DNA from: CAIOSQ01 sp044359885
GTDB taxonomy: Bacteria; Pseudomonadota; Alphaproteobacteria; CACIAM-22H2
DNA: 25,357 nucleotides
Direction: 5' to 3'
Assembly (NCBI GenBank): GCA_044359885.1
Contig: JBIKLI010000023.1
Span: 1 to 25,357, forward strand
In this document: positions 1 through 7,714 of the stretch, one piece after another
How positions within the stretch are numbered: the first letter of the stretch is position 1
How the letters are laid out: each line of letters begins with the position of its first letter
The notes under the pieces: model-generated
The model's input: the letters and a program-made list of their open reading frames with translations, nothing else
Databases searched by the model: none
What the model was told of the DNA's origin: nothing
Position numbers and translations under genes: made by a program

Positions 1-88
1 TCGGATCGCCGCGACGCTCGCTGACGATCACCCAGACGACGACATAGCCGATGGCGAGGCAGAAGAGCAGAAAGGCGAGCGTGTCCAT
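1..88 (-). CDS. Small membrane protein, N-terminal fragment (cut by window start)
   Basis: Only the first 29 codons lie in the window; the gene runs off the left edge. The start is ATG at 88 on the minus strand, preceded by a GGAGGA Shine-Dalgarno about 10 nt upstream. The visible residues begin MDTLAFLLFCLAIGYVVVWV and form one hydrophobic helix followed by a charged stretch (SERRGDP). This suggests a membrane-anchored protein with its charged part in the cytoplasm. It follows pxpA on the same strand, 61 bp after the pxpA stop, so it may be co-transcribed with it. I do not recognise the family. It does not look like the start of the DUF969/DUF979 permeases that sometimes accompany 5-oxoprolinase genes. 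The helix and RBS are seen; its existence as a gene is fairly likely and its function is unknown. Confidence 0.55.
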   Translation of the reverse strand, partial: MDTLAFLLFCLAIGYVVVWVIVSERRGDP

Positions 89-149
89 CGTCCGCGGATC
101 CTCCGTCGCTTGCCGCGTCGTCCAGTCCGGACGCGTCGGCGCGGAAGGA

Positions 150-920
150 TCATGCCACCGGATCGATCGGCCGGACATCGACCCCGGCCCGTTCAAGAGT
201 CTTACGCACTTCGGACGCCATGGCGACCGCGGCCGGGTTGTCGCCATGGACGCAGATCGTGTCGACCGCGACCGGGACGCGCTTGCCGGTGACCGAGATC
301 ACCGCGCCCTCCTCGACCATGCGCAGCACGTTCTGCGCCGCGAGGCGCGCGTCGTGGATGACGGCACCCGGCAGCTTGCGGCTGACCAGCATGCCACGGT
401 CGTCATAGGCGCGGTCGGCGAAGACCTCGCGCACGATGCGCAGCCCGGCCGCCTCGCCCGCGCGCTCCAGGCTGCCGCCGGGCATCACCATCAGGATCAG
501 CCCGGGGTCGATGGCCCTGACGGTGCGCGCGATCGCCGTGGCCAGCGCATCGTCCTCCTGCGCGGCATTGCCGAGCGTGCCGTGCGGCTTCACATGGCCG
601 ATGCGGTGCCCCACATGCCGCGCCATCTGCGCGATCGCACCGACCTGGTAGACGATCATCTTCTCGATGTCGGCCGGATCCTCGCCGACGAAGCGGCGGC
701 GTCCGAAGCCCCAGGGATCGAGATAGCTGGGATGCGCGCCGACGGCGACGCCCTTGGCGCGGGCGAGCGCCAGAGTGCGATGCATGACCAGCGGGTCCCC
801 GCCATGGAAGCCGCAGGCGACGTTGGCGGTGGTCACGATGTCGAGCATCGCGGCATCGTCGCCCATCGTGTAGGCGCCCCAGCTTTCTCCCATGTCGCAA
901 TTCAGATCAACGCGCGGCAT
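150..920 (-). CDS. pxpA: 5-oxoprolinase subunit A (LamB/YcsF family)
   Basis: PxpA is the LamB/YcsF-family subunit of ATP-dependent 5-oxoprolinase (PxpABC), the cytoplasmic enzyme that hydrolyses 5-oxo-L-proline to L-glutamate and removes this spontaneous damage product. The protein has 256 residues, the usual length. Family signatures are clear: LNCDMGESWG at residues 7-16, ANVACGFHGGDP near 33-44, GAHPSYLDPWGFGRR near 61-75, and HVKPHGTLGN near 109-118. The start is ATG at 920, with GGAG about 8 nt upstream. It is transcribed away from the lactonase-pxpB-pxpC genes; in many bacteria all three pxp genes lie together on one strand. Identification by family signature is strong, and the role is supported by pxpB and pxpC next door. 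Confidence 0.96.
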   Translation of the reverse strand: MPRVDLNCDMGESWGAYTMGDDAAMLDIVTTANVACGFHGGDPLVMHRTLALARAKGVAVGAHPSYLDPWGFGRRRFVGEDPADIEKMIVYQVGAIAQMARHVGHRIGHVKPHGTLGNAAQEDDALATAIARTVRAIDPGLILMVMPGGSLERAGEAAGLRIVREVFADRAYDDRGMLVSRKLPGAVIHDARLAAQNVLRMVEEGAVISVTGKRVPVAVDTICVHGDNPAAVAMASEVRKTLERAGVDVRPIDPVA

Positions 921-959
921 CTTCGCTTCTCCATCATCGGCACCGCCACCCTAGCGAAG
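921..959 (-). promoter_or_regulatory. Inverted repeat in the pxpA leader overlapping its ribosome binding site
   Basis: A perfect 7-bp inverted repeat (CTTCGCT at 921-927, AGCGAAG at 953-959) sits immediately upstream of the pxpA ATG. The 3' arm in the mRNA lies directly against the start codon and overlaps the GGAG-AAG Shine-Dalgarno, so a hairpin would cover the RBS. It could equally be a protein-binding operator or chance. No convincing sigma-70 boxes were found in the 137-bp divergent gap (921-1057). Confidence 0.25.
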
Positions 960-1057
960 CACCGGGGGCGCGCGCCAGTTTCCGGCCGCTTGATCGACGG
1001 CGGGCGACGCAGGCCTAATGGCGCCGACGGCGGGACGGGGACCAGAGGAGACGCTGC

Positions 1058-1990
1058 ATGACGAATTGGCGCGACATCACCGGCGGGCTGCGGTTCCCGG
1101 AAGGTCCGGTGGCGATGCCCGACGGCTCGGTGATCCTGGTCGAGATCGCGGCCGCGCGGCTGACGCGGGTGATGCCCGATGGCCGCAAGCTGACGGTCGC
1201 ACAGATGACGGGCGGCCCCAACGGTGCCGCGCTGGGACCCGACGGCTGGATCTATGTCTGCAACAACGGCGGCTTCGAATGGATCGAAGATCCCGTGCAT
1301 GGTCTGCGCCCGCGCTTCCAGGCCCCGGACTACGGCGGCGGCCGGATCGAGCGGGTCGATCCCGAAACCGGCCGGATCGAGACCCTCTACACCCGCACCG
1401 CCGCGGGGGAGCTGCGGGGCCCCAACGACATCGTCTTCGACGGCGCGGGCGGGTTCTGGTTCACCGATCTGGGCAAGGCACGGCCGCGCGACCGCGACCA
1501 GGGCGGCGTCTACTACGCGCGGGCCGACGGCAGCCTGATCGAGGAGGTCGTCCATCCGATCCTGACCCCCAACGGCATCGGCCTGTCGCCCGACGACCGC
1601 GTCCTCTACGTCGCCGAGACCGAGACCGGTCGCCTATGGGCCTTCGACATCGTCGCCCCCGGCCGGATCGCGCCCGCCCCCTGGCCCAGCCCGCATGGCG
1701 GCCGCTTCGTCGCCGGCATGCATCGCTACCAGCGCTTCGACTCCCTCGCCGTCGAGGCCTGCGGCAATGTCTGCGTCGCGACCCTGGCCACGCCCTGCAT
1801 CACCGTGATCGCGCCCGACGGCCGCGTCGTCGAGCAGGTCGCGACCGACGATCTGCACACGACCAATATCTGCTTCGGCGGACCGGATCTGGGCACCGCC
1901 TACGTGACGCTGTCCAACTCCGGCCGGCTGGTCGCCGCGAACTGGCCGCGTCCCGGGCTGAAGCTGCACTGGCTGAACCGCTGCCCATGA
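1058..1990 (+). CDS. SMP-30/gluconolactonase/LRE family protein
   Basis: This 310-residue protein belongs to the SMP-30/gluconolactonase/luciferin-regenerating family of six-bladed beta-propellers, metal-dependent hydrolases that open sugar or other lactones. Seen in the sequence: GLRFPEGPV at 11-18, where E15 fits the family's metal-binding glutamate; a GPNDIVFD block in the middle; and TPNGIGLSPDD followed by LYVAETETGRLW, where the conserved Asn and Asp of the family occur. No signal peptide is visible, so it is probably cytoplasmic. The start is ATG at 1058 after a strong AGAGGAGA Shine-Dalgarno. Its stop overlaps the pxpB start (ATGA, 1987-1990), so it should be translationally coupled to pxpBC. 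The true substrate is unknown; the context suggests a compound that feeds into or accompanies 5-oxoproline metabolism, but that is inference. Confidence 0.9.
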   Translation: MTNWRDITGGLRFPEGPVAMPDGSVILVEIAAARLTRVMPDGRKLTVAQMTGGPNGAALGPDGWIYVCNNGGFEWIEDPVHGLRPRFQAPDYGGGRIERVDPETGRIETLYTRTAAGELRGPNDIVFDGAGGFWFTDLGKARPRDRDQGGVYYARADGSLIEEVVHPILTPNGIGLSPDDRVLYVAETETGRLWAFDIVAPGRIAPAPWPSPHGGRFVAGMHRYQRFDSLAVEACGNVCVATLATPCITVIAPDGRVVEQVATDDLHTTNICFGGPDLGTAYVTLSNSGRLVAANWPRPGLKLHWLNRCP

Positions 1991-2706
1991 CGGAGCCGTT
2001 TCGCATCAGGCCCGCCGGCGACAGCGGCCTCGTGGTCGAATTCGCCGACCGGATCGATCCCGCGGTCAGCGCCCGCGTGCTCGATCTCGATCGCGCGGTG
2101 CTGGCCGCGGGGATCCCCGGCGTGCTCGAGACGCTGCCGACCTATCGCACGCTGTTCGTGCGCGTCGATCCGCTGGTCGCCGACCCGCACGGCCTCGAAC
2201 AGGCTCTCTCGCGGCTGGCGGCGGCCGCGCGCAGCGACGCGCGGCCCGGCCGGCTGTGGCGCGTGCCGGTGGCCTATGGCGGCGTGCATGGCCGGGATCT
2301 GGACCACGTCGCGCGCGAGAAGGGGCTGACGACCGACGAGGTCGTCGCGCTGCACAGCGGCGCCGTCTATCACGTGTACATGCTCGGCTTCTCGCCCGGC
2401 TTCGCCTATCTGGGCGGCCTCGATCCGCGCCTGCACATCTCGCGCCGGGTCAATCCGCGGCTGCGTACGCCCGCCGGCATGGTCGCGATCGGCGGCCAGC
2501 AGGCGGCGGTGCAGTCGGTCGCCGGCCCGTCGGGCTGGCACATCCTGGGACGCACGCCCGCGCGGCTCTTCGACATGCGGCGCCCCGAGCCGTTCCTGAT
2601 CGCCGCCGGCGAGCGGGTCGCCTTCATGCCGATCGACGCCGCGCGTTTCGAAGCGCTCGAGGCGCGTGCCGAGCGGGGCGAGGCGATCCTGGAGCCCGAG
2701 ACATGA
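1987..2706 (+). CDS. pxpB: 5-oxoprolinase subunit B (KipI family)
   Basis: PxpB (KipI-like, carboxyltransferase/allophanate-hydrolase subunit 1 fold) partners PxpC and PxpA in ATP-dependent 5-oxoproline hydrolysis. The 239-residue protein starts at ATG 1987, overlapping the lactonase stop by 4 bp; an open frame continues upstream, but family length and the protein start MTEPFRIRPAGDSGLVVEF support this start. The family core is complete: HSGAVYHVYMLGFSPGFAYL, then a GGLDPRL segment, RTPAGMVAIGGQQAAV and PSGWHILGRTP. The stop overlaps the pxpC ATG (2703-2706), giving a coupled lactonase-pxpB-pxpC unit. B. subtilis KipI is known as a kinase inhibitor, but with pxpA and pxpC adjacent the metabolic role is the better assignment. 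Confidence 0.95.
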   Translation: MTEPFRIRPAGDSGLVVEFADRIDPAVSARVLDLDRAVLAAGIPGVLETLPTYRTLFVRVDPLVADPHGLEQALSRLAAAARSDARPGRLWRVPVAYGGVHGRDLDHVAREKGLTTDEVVALHSGAVYHVYMLGFSPGFAYLGGLDPRLHISRRVNPRLRTPAGMVAIGGQQAAVQSVAGPSGWHILGRTPARLFDMRRPEPFLIAAGERVAFMPIDAARFEALEARAERGEAILEPET

Positions 2707-3716
2707 GCGCGCTGGTCGTCCTCGCGCCGGGCCCGCTCTCCACGGTCCAGGATCAGGGCCGCTGGGGGCATCTGCGCAGCGGGGTGTCGCCCGCCGGCGC
2801 GATGGACATGATCGGCCTCTCGGCCGCCAATCTGCTGGTCGGCAATCCGCCGGGCGAGGCCGCGATCGAGTTCACGCTGGCCGGCGACGCGCTGGAACTC
2901 GACGGCGACAGCGCGCGCCTGGCCGTCGCCGGCGACGCTCCGGTGACCCTTGGCGGCTCCCCGATGGCGCCCTGGCGCAGCTTCGTCATGCGCCGTGGCG
3001 AGGTGCTGCGGATCGGCGCGCTGCGCCACGGTGCGCGCGGCTATGTCGCGGTGGCTGGCGGCATCGCCACGCCGCGCCAACTGGGCAGCCGCGCCACCCA
3101 CGCGCGCTCGGGCCTGGGGGGCGGCCGGCTTTCGGCCGGCGACCGCCTGCCCCTCGCCCGTGCCGCCGCGCCCGAGGGCCGGGAGGTGGCGCTCGACCCT
3201 GCCGCCCTGCCCTACCTGCGCGGGCCGATCCAGGTCGTGCTGGGACCGCAGGACGACCGATTCACGGCAGCGGGGATCGCAGCCTTCCTCGGCGGCGAGT
3301 ATGGGGTGACCAGCGAGGCGGATCGCATGGGCTACCGGCTCGACGGGCCGGAGATCGAGCATCGCGACGGGTTCAACACCATTTCCGACGCGATCGTGAC
3401 CGGCTCGATTCAGGTGCCCGGCACGCGCAAGCCGATCATCCTGATGGCGGACCGCCAGACGACCGGCGGCTATCCGAAGATCGCGACAGCCGCCACCGTC
3501 TCGCTGCCGACGCTGGCGCAGGCGAAGCCGGGCGACCGACTGCGCTTCGCCCCCGTCACCGTGGACGAGGCCCGCCGCCTGCTCGCCGGACAGATGGCGG
3601 GCATGAGCGCGCTGGCCGGGGCGCTGCGTCCGGTCGGAGGCGATCCACGCCTGCTGACGAGCGAGGACCTGCTGGGGATGAACCTGATCGACGGGGTGGT
3701 CGGCCCGGACCCCTGA
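2703..3716 (+). CDS. pxpC: 5-oxoprolinase subunit C (KipA / biotin-dependent carboxyltransferase-like)
   Basis: PxpC is the third subunit of ATP-dependent 5-oxoprolinase, with the allophanate hydrolase subunit 2 (AHS2/KipA) fold. The 337-residue protein starts at ATG 2703 inside the ATGA overlap with pxpB. Family signatures run in order: PGPLSTVQDQGRWGHLRSGV at 9-28, PAGAMDM and NLLVGNPPGEAAIEFT near the N-terminus, RGYVAVAGGI near the first third, then SDRMGYRL-like (SEADRMGYRL) and MADRQTTGGYPKIATAA in the second half. All match the usual layout and length. It ends 15 bp before the convergent DUF3833 lipoprotein gene; no strong T-tailed terminator is visible in that small gap. The annotation as pxpC rather than urea amidolyase subunit rests on the pxpA/pxpB neighbours. 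Confidence 0.95.
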   Translation: MSALVVLAPGPLSTVQDQGRWGHLRSGVSPAGAMDMIGLSAANLLVGNPPGEAAIEFTLAGDALELDGDSARLAVAGDAPVTLGGSPMAPWRSFVMRRGEVLRIGALRHGARGYVAVAGGIATPRQLGSRATHARSGLGGGRLSAGDRLPLARAAAPEGREVALDPAALPYLRGPIQVVLGPQDDRFTAAGIAAFLGGEYGVTSEADRMGYRLDGPEIEHRDGFNTISDAIVTGSIQVPGTRKPIILMADRQTTGGYPKIATAATVSLPTLAQAKPGDRLRFAPVTVDEARRLLAGQMAGMSALAGALRPVGGDPRLLTSEDLLGMNLIDGVVGPDP

Positions 3717-3731
3717 CCGCGCAAGGGGACG

Positions 3732-4316
3732 CTATTGGGCGGCGATCGCGAGCGCCCCGGTGTCCGCGCGCGCCGCCTCCAGGCGCCGGAAACTGATCGT
3801 CGCCTCGCCCAGGGCCAAGCCCCATTTCGAGACGCGGGCGCGGTTGAGGATGACGCCGCCCGGCTGCAGGAACATCCAGTCGTCGAAATGGACGTTCCAG
3901 CGCGACTCGCCGACCTTCAAGGCGAAATCGTAACGGAAGTGGAAGGCGTTGCCGGCTGCGCGCCCCTGGGCCACGCCGATCACGCCATCGGCATGGCCTT
4001 CATACACCCCGGGCGCCTTTCGCGTCAGGGTCCAGACCCGCCGCTCCGTCTCGCCATCGGCGTAGACGAAATCCTCCTCCAGCACGAGGACGTCGGAGCC
4101 CTGGCGGCGGCCGACGATGTCGACCGTGAATTCTCGGCGCAGGCGCCCGAACCGGTCCTCGAATATCCCCCAGGCCTGGCTGCGCCCGTCGAAATAGGCG
4201 AACAGGTCCAGCTGCGGCTTGCGGTCGGTGAAATCCTCGATGCGCATCTGCTGGCAACCGGAAAGCAGGAGGGCGAAAGCGGCGAGCGCGAAGGCGGCCG
4301 CGCGACGAATTCTCAT
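3732..4316 (-). CDS. DUF3833 family lipoprotein
   Basis: This 194-residue protein has a lipoprotein signal peptide: MRIRRAAAFALAAFALLLSG followed by Cys21, with LLSGC as lipobox, so it should be lipid-anchored in the cell envelope. The mature part fits DUF3833: a KPQLDLFAYFDGRSQAWGIF block near residues 33-52, then FGRLRREFTVDIVG, and near the C-terminus WNVHFDDWMFLQPGGVILNR. The family's biochemical function is not established, but it is repeatedly found with CFA-synthase, DUF1365 and FAD-oxidoreductase genes in light or singlet-oxygen-inducible operons. Here it is the last gene of such an operon. Its ATG overlaps the stop of the upstream MFS gene (4313-4316), so the start is well fixed. A lipocalin-like ligand-binding role would fit but is only inference. 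Confidence 0.9.
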   Translation of the reverse strand: MRIRRAAAFALAAFALLLSGCQQMRIEDFTDRKPQLDLFAYFDGRSQAWGIFEDRFGRLRREFTVDIVGRRQGSDVLVLEEDFVYADGETERRVWTLTRKAPGVYEGHADGVIGVAQGRAAGNAFHFRYDFALKVGESRWNVHFDDWMFLQPGGVILNRARVSKWGLALGEATISFRRLEAARADTGALAIAAQ

Positions 4317-5674
4317 ATGGCTTGTTCGCGCGCGGCCCGCGATCGGATCACCGCCACCAGCGCGGCATGGCGTTCGGCATCCAGCGGGAACCGCCACATC
4401 AGCCCGACCGCCGCCAGCTTGAGCGCCACCGGCCCCCAGGCGTAGAGCGCAGCCAGCGCAAGGCCCCCCGCGCCGTCGGCCGTCGGCTGGCGCGGGTCGA
4501 AGCCCGCCAGATCGAGCAGCGGGAAGGCGAACCCCACCGCCAGCGCCAAGGCGAGCTTCGTCGCCATCCCCCAGGCCGCGAAATAGAGCCCGGCCCGCCC
4601 TTCGCCGCCGGCGGCCGTGTCCTCGTCGACGACATCGGCCTGGATCGCCGGCGGCAGGGCGAGATCGGCGCCGAGACCGAGACCGGTCACAAGGCAGATC
4701 GCGGCAAAGGCGACCGTGGCGCCCGGCGGCAGCAGCGGCGCCCAGACGAAGGCGGCGCAGGTCGCGATCATCGCCACGCACCAGGCACGGTGCTTGCCCA
4801 GCCGCCGCGCCAGCGCCAGCGCCAGCGGGACGCCGGCGAGACCGGCGAGGAAATAGACCAGCAGGAAGACACCCTGCAGCGCCTCCAGCTGCAGCCGGTG
4901 GGCGACGAACATCAGGAACAGGCTGGATGGCAGGCCGTTGGCGATGCCGTTGAGCAGATAGGCCGACATCAGGCGGCGGAAGGGACGATTGGCGGCGAGG
5001 ACGCGCCAGGCCGCCCGGCCGGCCAGCGGCCGGCCAGGCGCCTGCGGCGGCTCGGGCACGACGGCGAGCAGGACGGCGCCGGTCGCGGGCAGCAGCACGA
5101 CCGTGACGACCGCGATCGCCGCCAGCGCCGCGCCGGCGCCGGCGTCGGACGGCGCAAGGCCGAGCGCGGGCAGCAGCGCCGGCAACGACGCGGCGACGAT
5201 CACGCCACCCAGGGCGAAGCCCTCGCGCGTCGCCGTGATCCGCGCGCGCTCGGCATAATCGTCGCTGAGCTCCGCGCCCCAGGCCTGATGCGGGATCTGC
5301 ATCATCGTCCAGCCGAGATAGACCACGAAGCTCCACACCATCAGGTGCAGGGACCCCGCCTCCGGCGGCGGCCGGAACAGGAGCCAGGCGCCGGCCAGCA
5401 CCAGCGGCAGCGACGCGATCATCCATGGCCGCCGGCGTCCGATCCGGCTGCGGGTGCGGTCGCTGAGGAAGCCGATCACCGGATCGGTCACCCCGTCCCA
5501 GAGCCGCGCCAGCAGCAGGATGGCGCCGACCGCGGTGAGGCCGATCCCGACCTGCTCGGCGTAGAAGCCGGGCAGATAGACCAGCAGCGGCAGGCCGAGC
5601 ATGGCGGCAGGAAGCGCCGGCAGGCCATAGGCGAGCAGGACGCGGCGCGGCAATCGGGCGGCGAGAGATGTCAC
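4313..5674 (-). CDS. MFS transporter, GPH (glycoside-pentoside-hexuronide):cation symporter family
   Basis: A 453-residue integral membrane protein with about 12 hydrophobic segments, matching the GPH/MFS_2 branch (MelB-like). The diagnostic loop LWDGVTDPVIGFLSDRTRS at about 58-76, followed by IGRRRPWMI, is the family's cytoplasmic loop and conserved basic patch. A second conserved region is MMQIPHQAWGAELSDDYAER near 144-163. Known family members import sugars with Na+ or H+; the substrate here cannot be read from sequence. It sits between the CFA-synthase-like gene (31 bp upstream) and the DUF3833 lipoprotein (4-bp overlap), so it is part of the photolyase/lipid operon. This placement argues for a lipid-related or osmolyte cargo rather than ordinary sugar uptake, but that is inference. 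The start is ATG at 5674. Confidence 0.92.
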   Translation of the reverse strand: MTSLAARLPRRVLLAYGLPALPAAMLGLPLLVYLPGFYAEQVGIGLTAVGAILLLARLWDGVTDPVIGFLSDRTRSRIGRRRPWMIASLPLVLAGAWLLFRPPPEAGSLHLMVWSFVVYLGWTMMQIPHQAWGAELSDDYAERARITATREGFALGGVIVAASLPALLPALGLAPSDAGAGAALAAIAVVTVVLLPATGAVLLAVVPEPPQAPGRPLAGRAAWRVLAANRPFRRLMSAYLLNGIANGLPSSLFLMFVAHRLQLEALQGVFLLVYFLAGLAGVPLALALARRLGKHRAWCVAMIATCAAFVWAPLLPPGATVAFAAICLVTGLGLGADLALPPAIQADVVDEDTAAGGEGRAGLYFAAWGMATKLALALAVGFAFPLLDLAGFDPRQPTADGAGGLALAALYAWGPVALKLAAVGLMWRFPLDAERHAALVAVIRSRAAREQAI

Positions 5675-5705
5675 CCAGCTTGTTCGCGCGGGGCGGCGCG
5701 CCGGA

Positions 5706-6932
5706 TCAGCGCCGGACGAGCGCCGTCTGCACCACGTCGATCGACCCGGTACGGAACCCGGCCTCGCAATAGGCGAGGTAGAACTCCCACATGCGCTTGA
5801 ACCGGCGGTCGAAACCCATCGGCTCCAGCTCGTGCCAAGTGGCCTGGAAGCGGCGGTTCCACTCCGCCAGCGTGCGCGCGTAATGCTGGCCGAAGAACTC
5901 GCTGCGATCGATGGCGAGCCCGGCCCGCTCGCATTGCTGGGCCAGCACCGTCATCGACGGCAGCATGCCGCCCGGGAAGATGTAGCGCTGGATGAAGTCG
6001 ACGCCGCGCCGGTAGCTGTCGAACCAACGGTCGGAGATGGTGATGATCTGCAGCGCGGCGCGTCCGCCCGGCTCCAGGCTGTCGCGGATCTTCGCGAAAT
6101 AGGTCGGCCAGTGCCGTTCGCCGACGGCCTCGAACATCTCGATCGAGGCGATCTTGTCGAAGCGGCCCTCGACGTCGCGGTAATCGACGAAGCGCGCCTC
6201 GACCCGCTCGCCCAGCCCGGCCTTCTGGATGCGCGCGCGGGCGAAGTCCAGTTGCTCGCGCGAGACGGTGATCGCCGTGACCCGGGCACCGAATTCGCGC
6301 GCCGCGATCTCGGCGAAGCCGCCCCAGCCGCAGCCGATCTCCAGCACACGCTGGTCGGGGCCCAGCGCCAGCTTCTCCGCGAGCTTGCGATACTTGGTCT
6401 CCTGGGCGGCCTGCAGATCGGCGTCGGGCCGATCGAACACCGCGCTGGAATAGGTCATCGACGGATCGAGCCAGCGGGCATAGAAGGCGTTGCCGAGATC
6501 GTAGTGGCTGGCGATGTTGCGTCGCGAGCCGCGCCGCGTGTTGTCGTTGAAGCGGTGCCAGATCCGCCGCAGCGCGGTCAGCGCCCGGGTTCCCGCGTGG
6601 ATCGTGCCCAGCTCGTTGCCGTTCTGCGCGGCGAGCGACAGCAGCGCCGCCAGATCCGGCGTCTCCCAGTCGCCGTCGATATAGGAAGCACCGAAGCCGA
6701 CCGACCCGCCCAGCAGCAGCCGCAGGGCCATCCGCGGCCGGTGCACCACGATGTCCGCCGCCGGGCCCGGCCCGCGTCCCGCGACATGGTAGGCGCGCCC
6801 GTCGGGGACGCGGATGGTCAGGCTGCCGGAACCGATGGTGCCGGCGACGCGCAGCAGCAATCGCAGGCTGCGCGGCAATCCGGCGGTCGTCCCGGGCTGG
6901 CGCGGATCGAGGGTCGGCGTCGGCTGCGTCAT
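5706..6932 (-). CDS. Cyclopropane-fatty-acyl-phospholipid synthase family SAM methyltransferase
   Basis: A 408-residue SAM-dependent methyltransferase of the cyclopropane-fatty-acid synthase family, acting on unsaturated acyl chains of membrane phospholipids. Seen: an N-terminal domain with GGSVGFGASYIDGDWETPDL near 75-94; NIASHYDLGNAFY and LDPSMTYSSA in the family's substrate region; the SAM-binding motif VLEIGCGWGGFAE near 196-208; and a C-terminal HYARTLAEWNRRF block. The start is ATG at 6932 with AGGAG about 7 nt upstream; it overlaps the DUF1365 stop by 4 bp (6929-6932). In Rhodobacter, related methylases in the sigma-E regulon make methylated unsaturated acyl chains that become furan fatty acids. 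Whether this protein makes cyclopropane or a methyl branch cannot be decided from sequence. Membership of the family is certain; the product is open. Confidence 0.93.
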   Translation of the reverse strand: MTQPTPTLDPRQPGTTAGLPRSLRLLLRVAGTIGSGSLTIRVPDGRAYHVAGRGPGPAADIVVHRPRMALRLLLGGSVGFGASYIDGDWETPDLAALLSLAAQNGNELGTIHAGTRALTALRRIWHRFNDNTRRGSRRNIASHYDLGNAFYARWLDPSMTYSSAVFDRPDADLQAAQETKYRKLAEKLALGPDQRVLEIGCGWGGFAEIAAREFGARVTAITVSREQLDFARARIQKAGLGERVEARFVDYRDVEGRFDKIASIEMFEAVGERHWPTYFAKIRDSLEPGGRAALQIITISDRWFDSYRRGVDFIQRYIFPGGMLPSMTVLAQQCERAGLAIDRSEFFGQHYARTLAEWNRRFQATWHELEPMGFDRRFKRMWEFYLAYCEAGFRTGSIDVVQTALVRR

Positions 6933-7696
6933 CGGCTCACTCCTGAGCTCGGCGGTTCGGGCCTGGAGTGGAATTGAACGCCCTTCAGCCAGAGTTTCAA
7001 GGCCTCCCAGTGGATTCCGCCCAGCACCTTGAGGGTCAGGAACGGATAGGCGAGGAAGGCGCGCAGCAACCGGCGGTCGTCGAGCGTCTCGCGCCGGCCG
7101 CGATGGGTCGCCACCAGGATCCCGCCCTCCGGCCCGGTCTCGTTGATCGCGAGCGCCAGCGTTTCCTCGGGCTCCCGCACCCGGAACGCGTAGCGCGCCT
7201 GCATGCCGATGAAGGGCGAAACATGGAAGATCTTGTCGCGCGCGTGGCGCAGGACCTGCCCCGGGTCCGGCGCGACATCGATCGGCACGAGATAGCCATG
7301 CTGGTCGCCGAAGGTGTTCTTGACCTCGTAGAGGATCGCCTTGAGCGCGCCGTCGGCACCGTAGCACCAATAGGTGGACAGCGGATCGAACCCGACGCCC
7401 AGCACGCGCGGGAAGCAATGCAGGAAGACCCGCCCGCCGGCGATGTCCACGCCGAAGCGCGCGCAGGCGGCCTCGACCCAGGGTCGCAGGGGCGACCCGT
7501 CGCGCGGCCCGTGATCCCGGTCGCGCAGCGAGAACACGCCGGCGCGGTTATGCGCGAAGAGACGCAGCCGGCGATCGAGCGCCGGCAGGTCGTCCAGATC
7601 GACCAGGACCGAGAACACCCGGTAGACGAAACGATGCCCGACCGGACGCAGCCGGCGATGCATGACCTCGCCGACATAGAGACAGCTCGAGGGCAA
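6929..7696 (-). CDS. DUF1365 domain-containing protein (TTG start)
   Basis: A 255-residue DUF1365 protein. Family signatures: SCLYVGEVMHRRLRPVGHRF at residues 4-23, LHCFPRVLGVGFDPLSTYWC in the middle, and DKIFHVSPFIGMQARYAFRV later. The biochemical role is not established; the family co-occurs strongly with CFA-synthase and FAD-oxidoreductase genes, so a role in acyl-chain modification is likely. The start is unusual: the upstream frame is closed by the neighbouring gene's TGA seven codons before, and the only codon giving the normal N-terminus is TTG at 7696, behind a GGGGCGGAG sequence. The first in-frame ATG would remove the conserved CLYVG segment. The gene lies 18 bp after the FAD-oxidoreductase gene and overlaps the methyltransferase start by 4 bp. 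Confidence 0.92.
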   Translation of the reverse strand: MPSSCLYVGEVMHRRLRPVGHRFVYRVFSVLVDLDDLPALDRRLRLFAHNRAGVFSLRDRDHGPRDGSPLRPWVEAACARFGVDIAGGRVFLHCFPRVLGVGFDPLSTYWCYGADGALKAILYEVKNTFGDQHGYLVPIDVAPDPGQVLRHARDKIFHVSPFIGMQARYAFRVREPEETLALAINETGPEGGILVATHRGRRETLDDRRLLRAFLAYPFLTLKVLGGIHWEALKLWLKGVQFHSRPEPPSSGVSR

Positions 7697-7714
7697 GTCT
7701 CCGCCCCGTCCCGC

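Noticed and set aside
3713..3735. CCCC...GGGG pairing in the gap between pxpC and the DUF3833 gene as a terminator
   Set aside because: The stem is about 4 bp and lacks a T-run.
4328..4340. A second TGATCC word (minus strand) near the end of the symporter gene as another sigma-E promoter
   Set aside because: No TAAG or similar -10 occurs 17-19 bp downstream; it lies within coding sequence.
4322..5800. 492-codon plus-strand open frame opposite the symporter
   Set aside because: It is a Gln/Arg/Gly-rich antisense shadow; the minus-strand frame has the GPH motifs and 12 hydrophobic segments.
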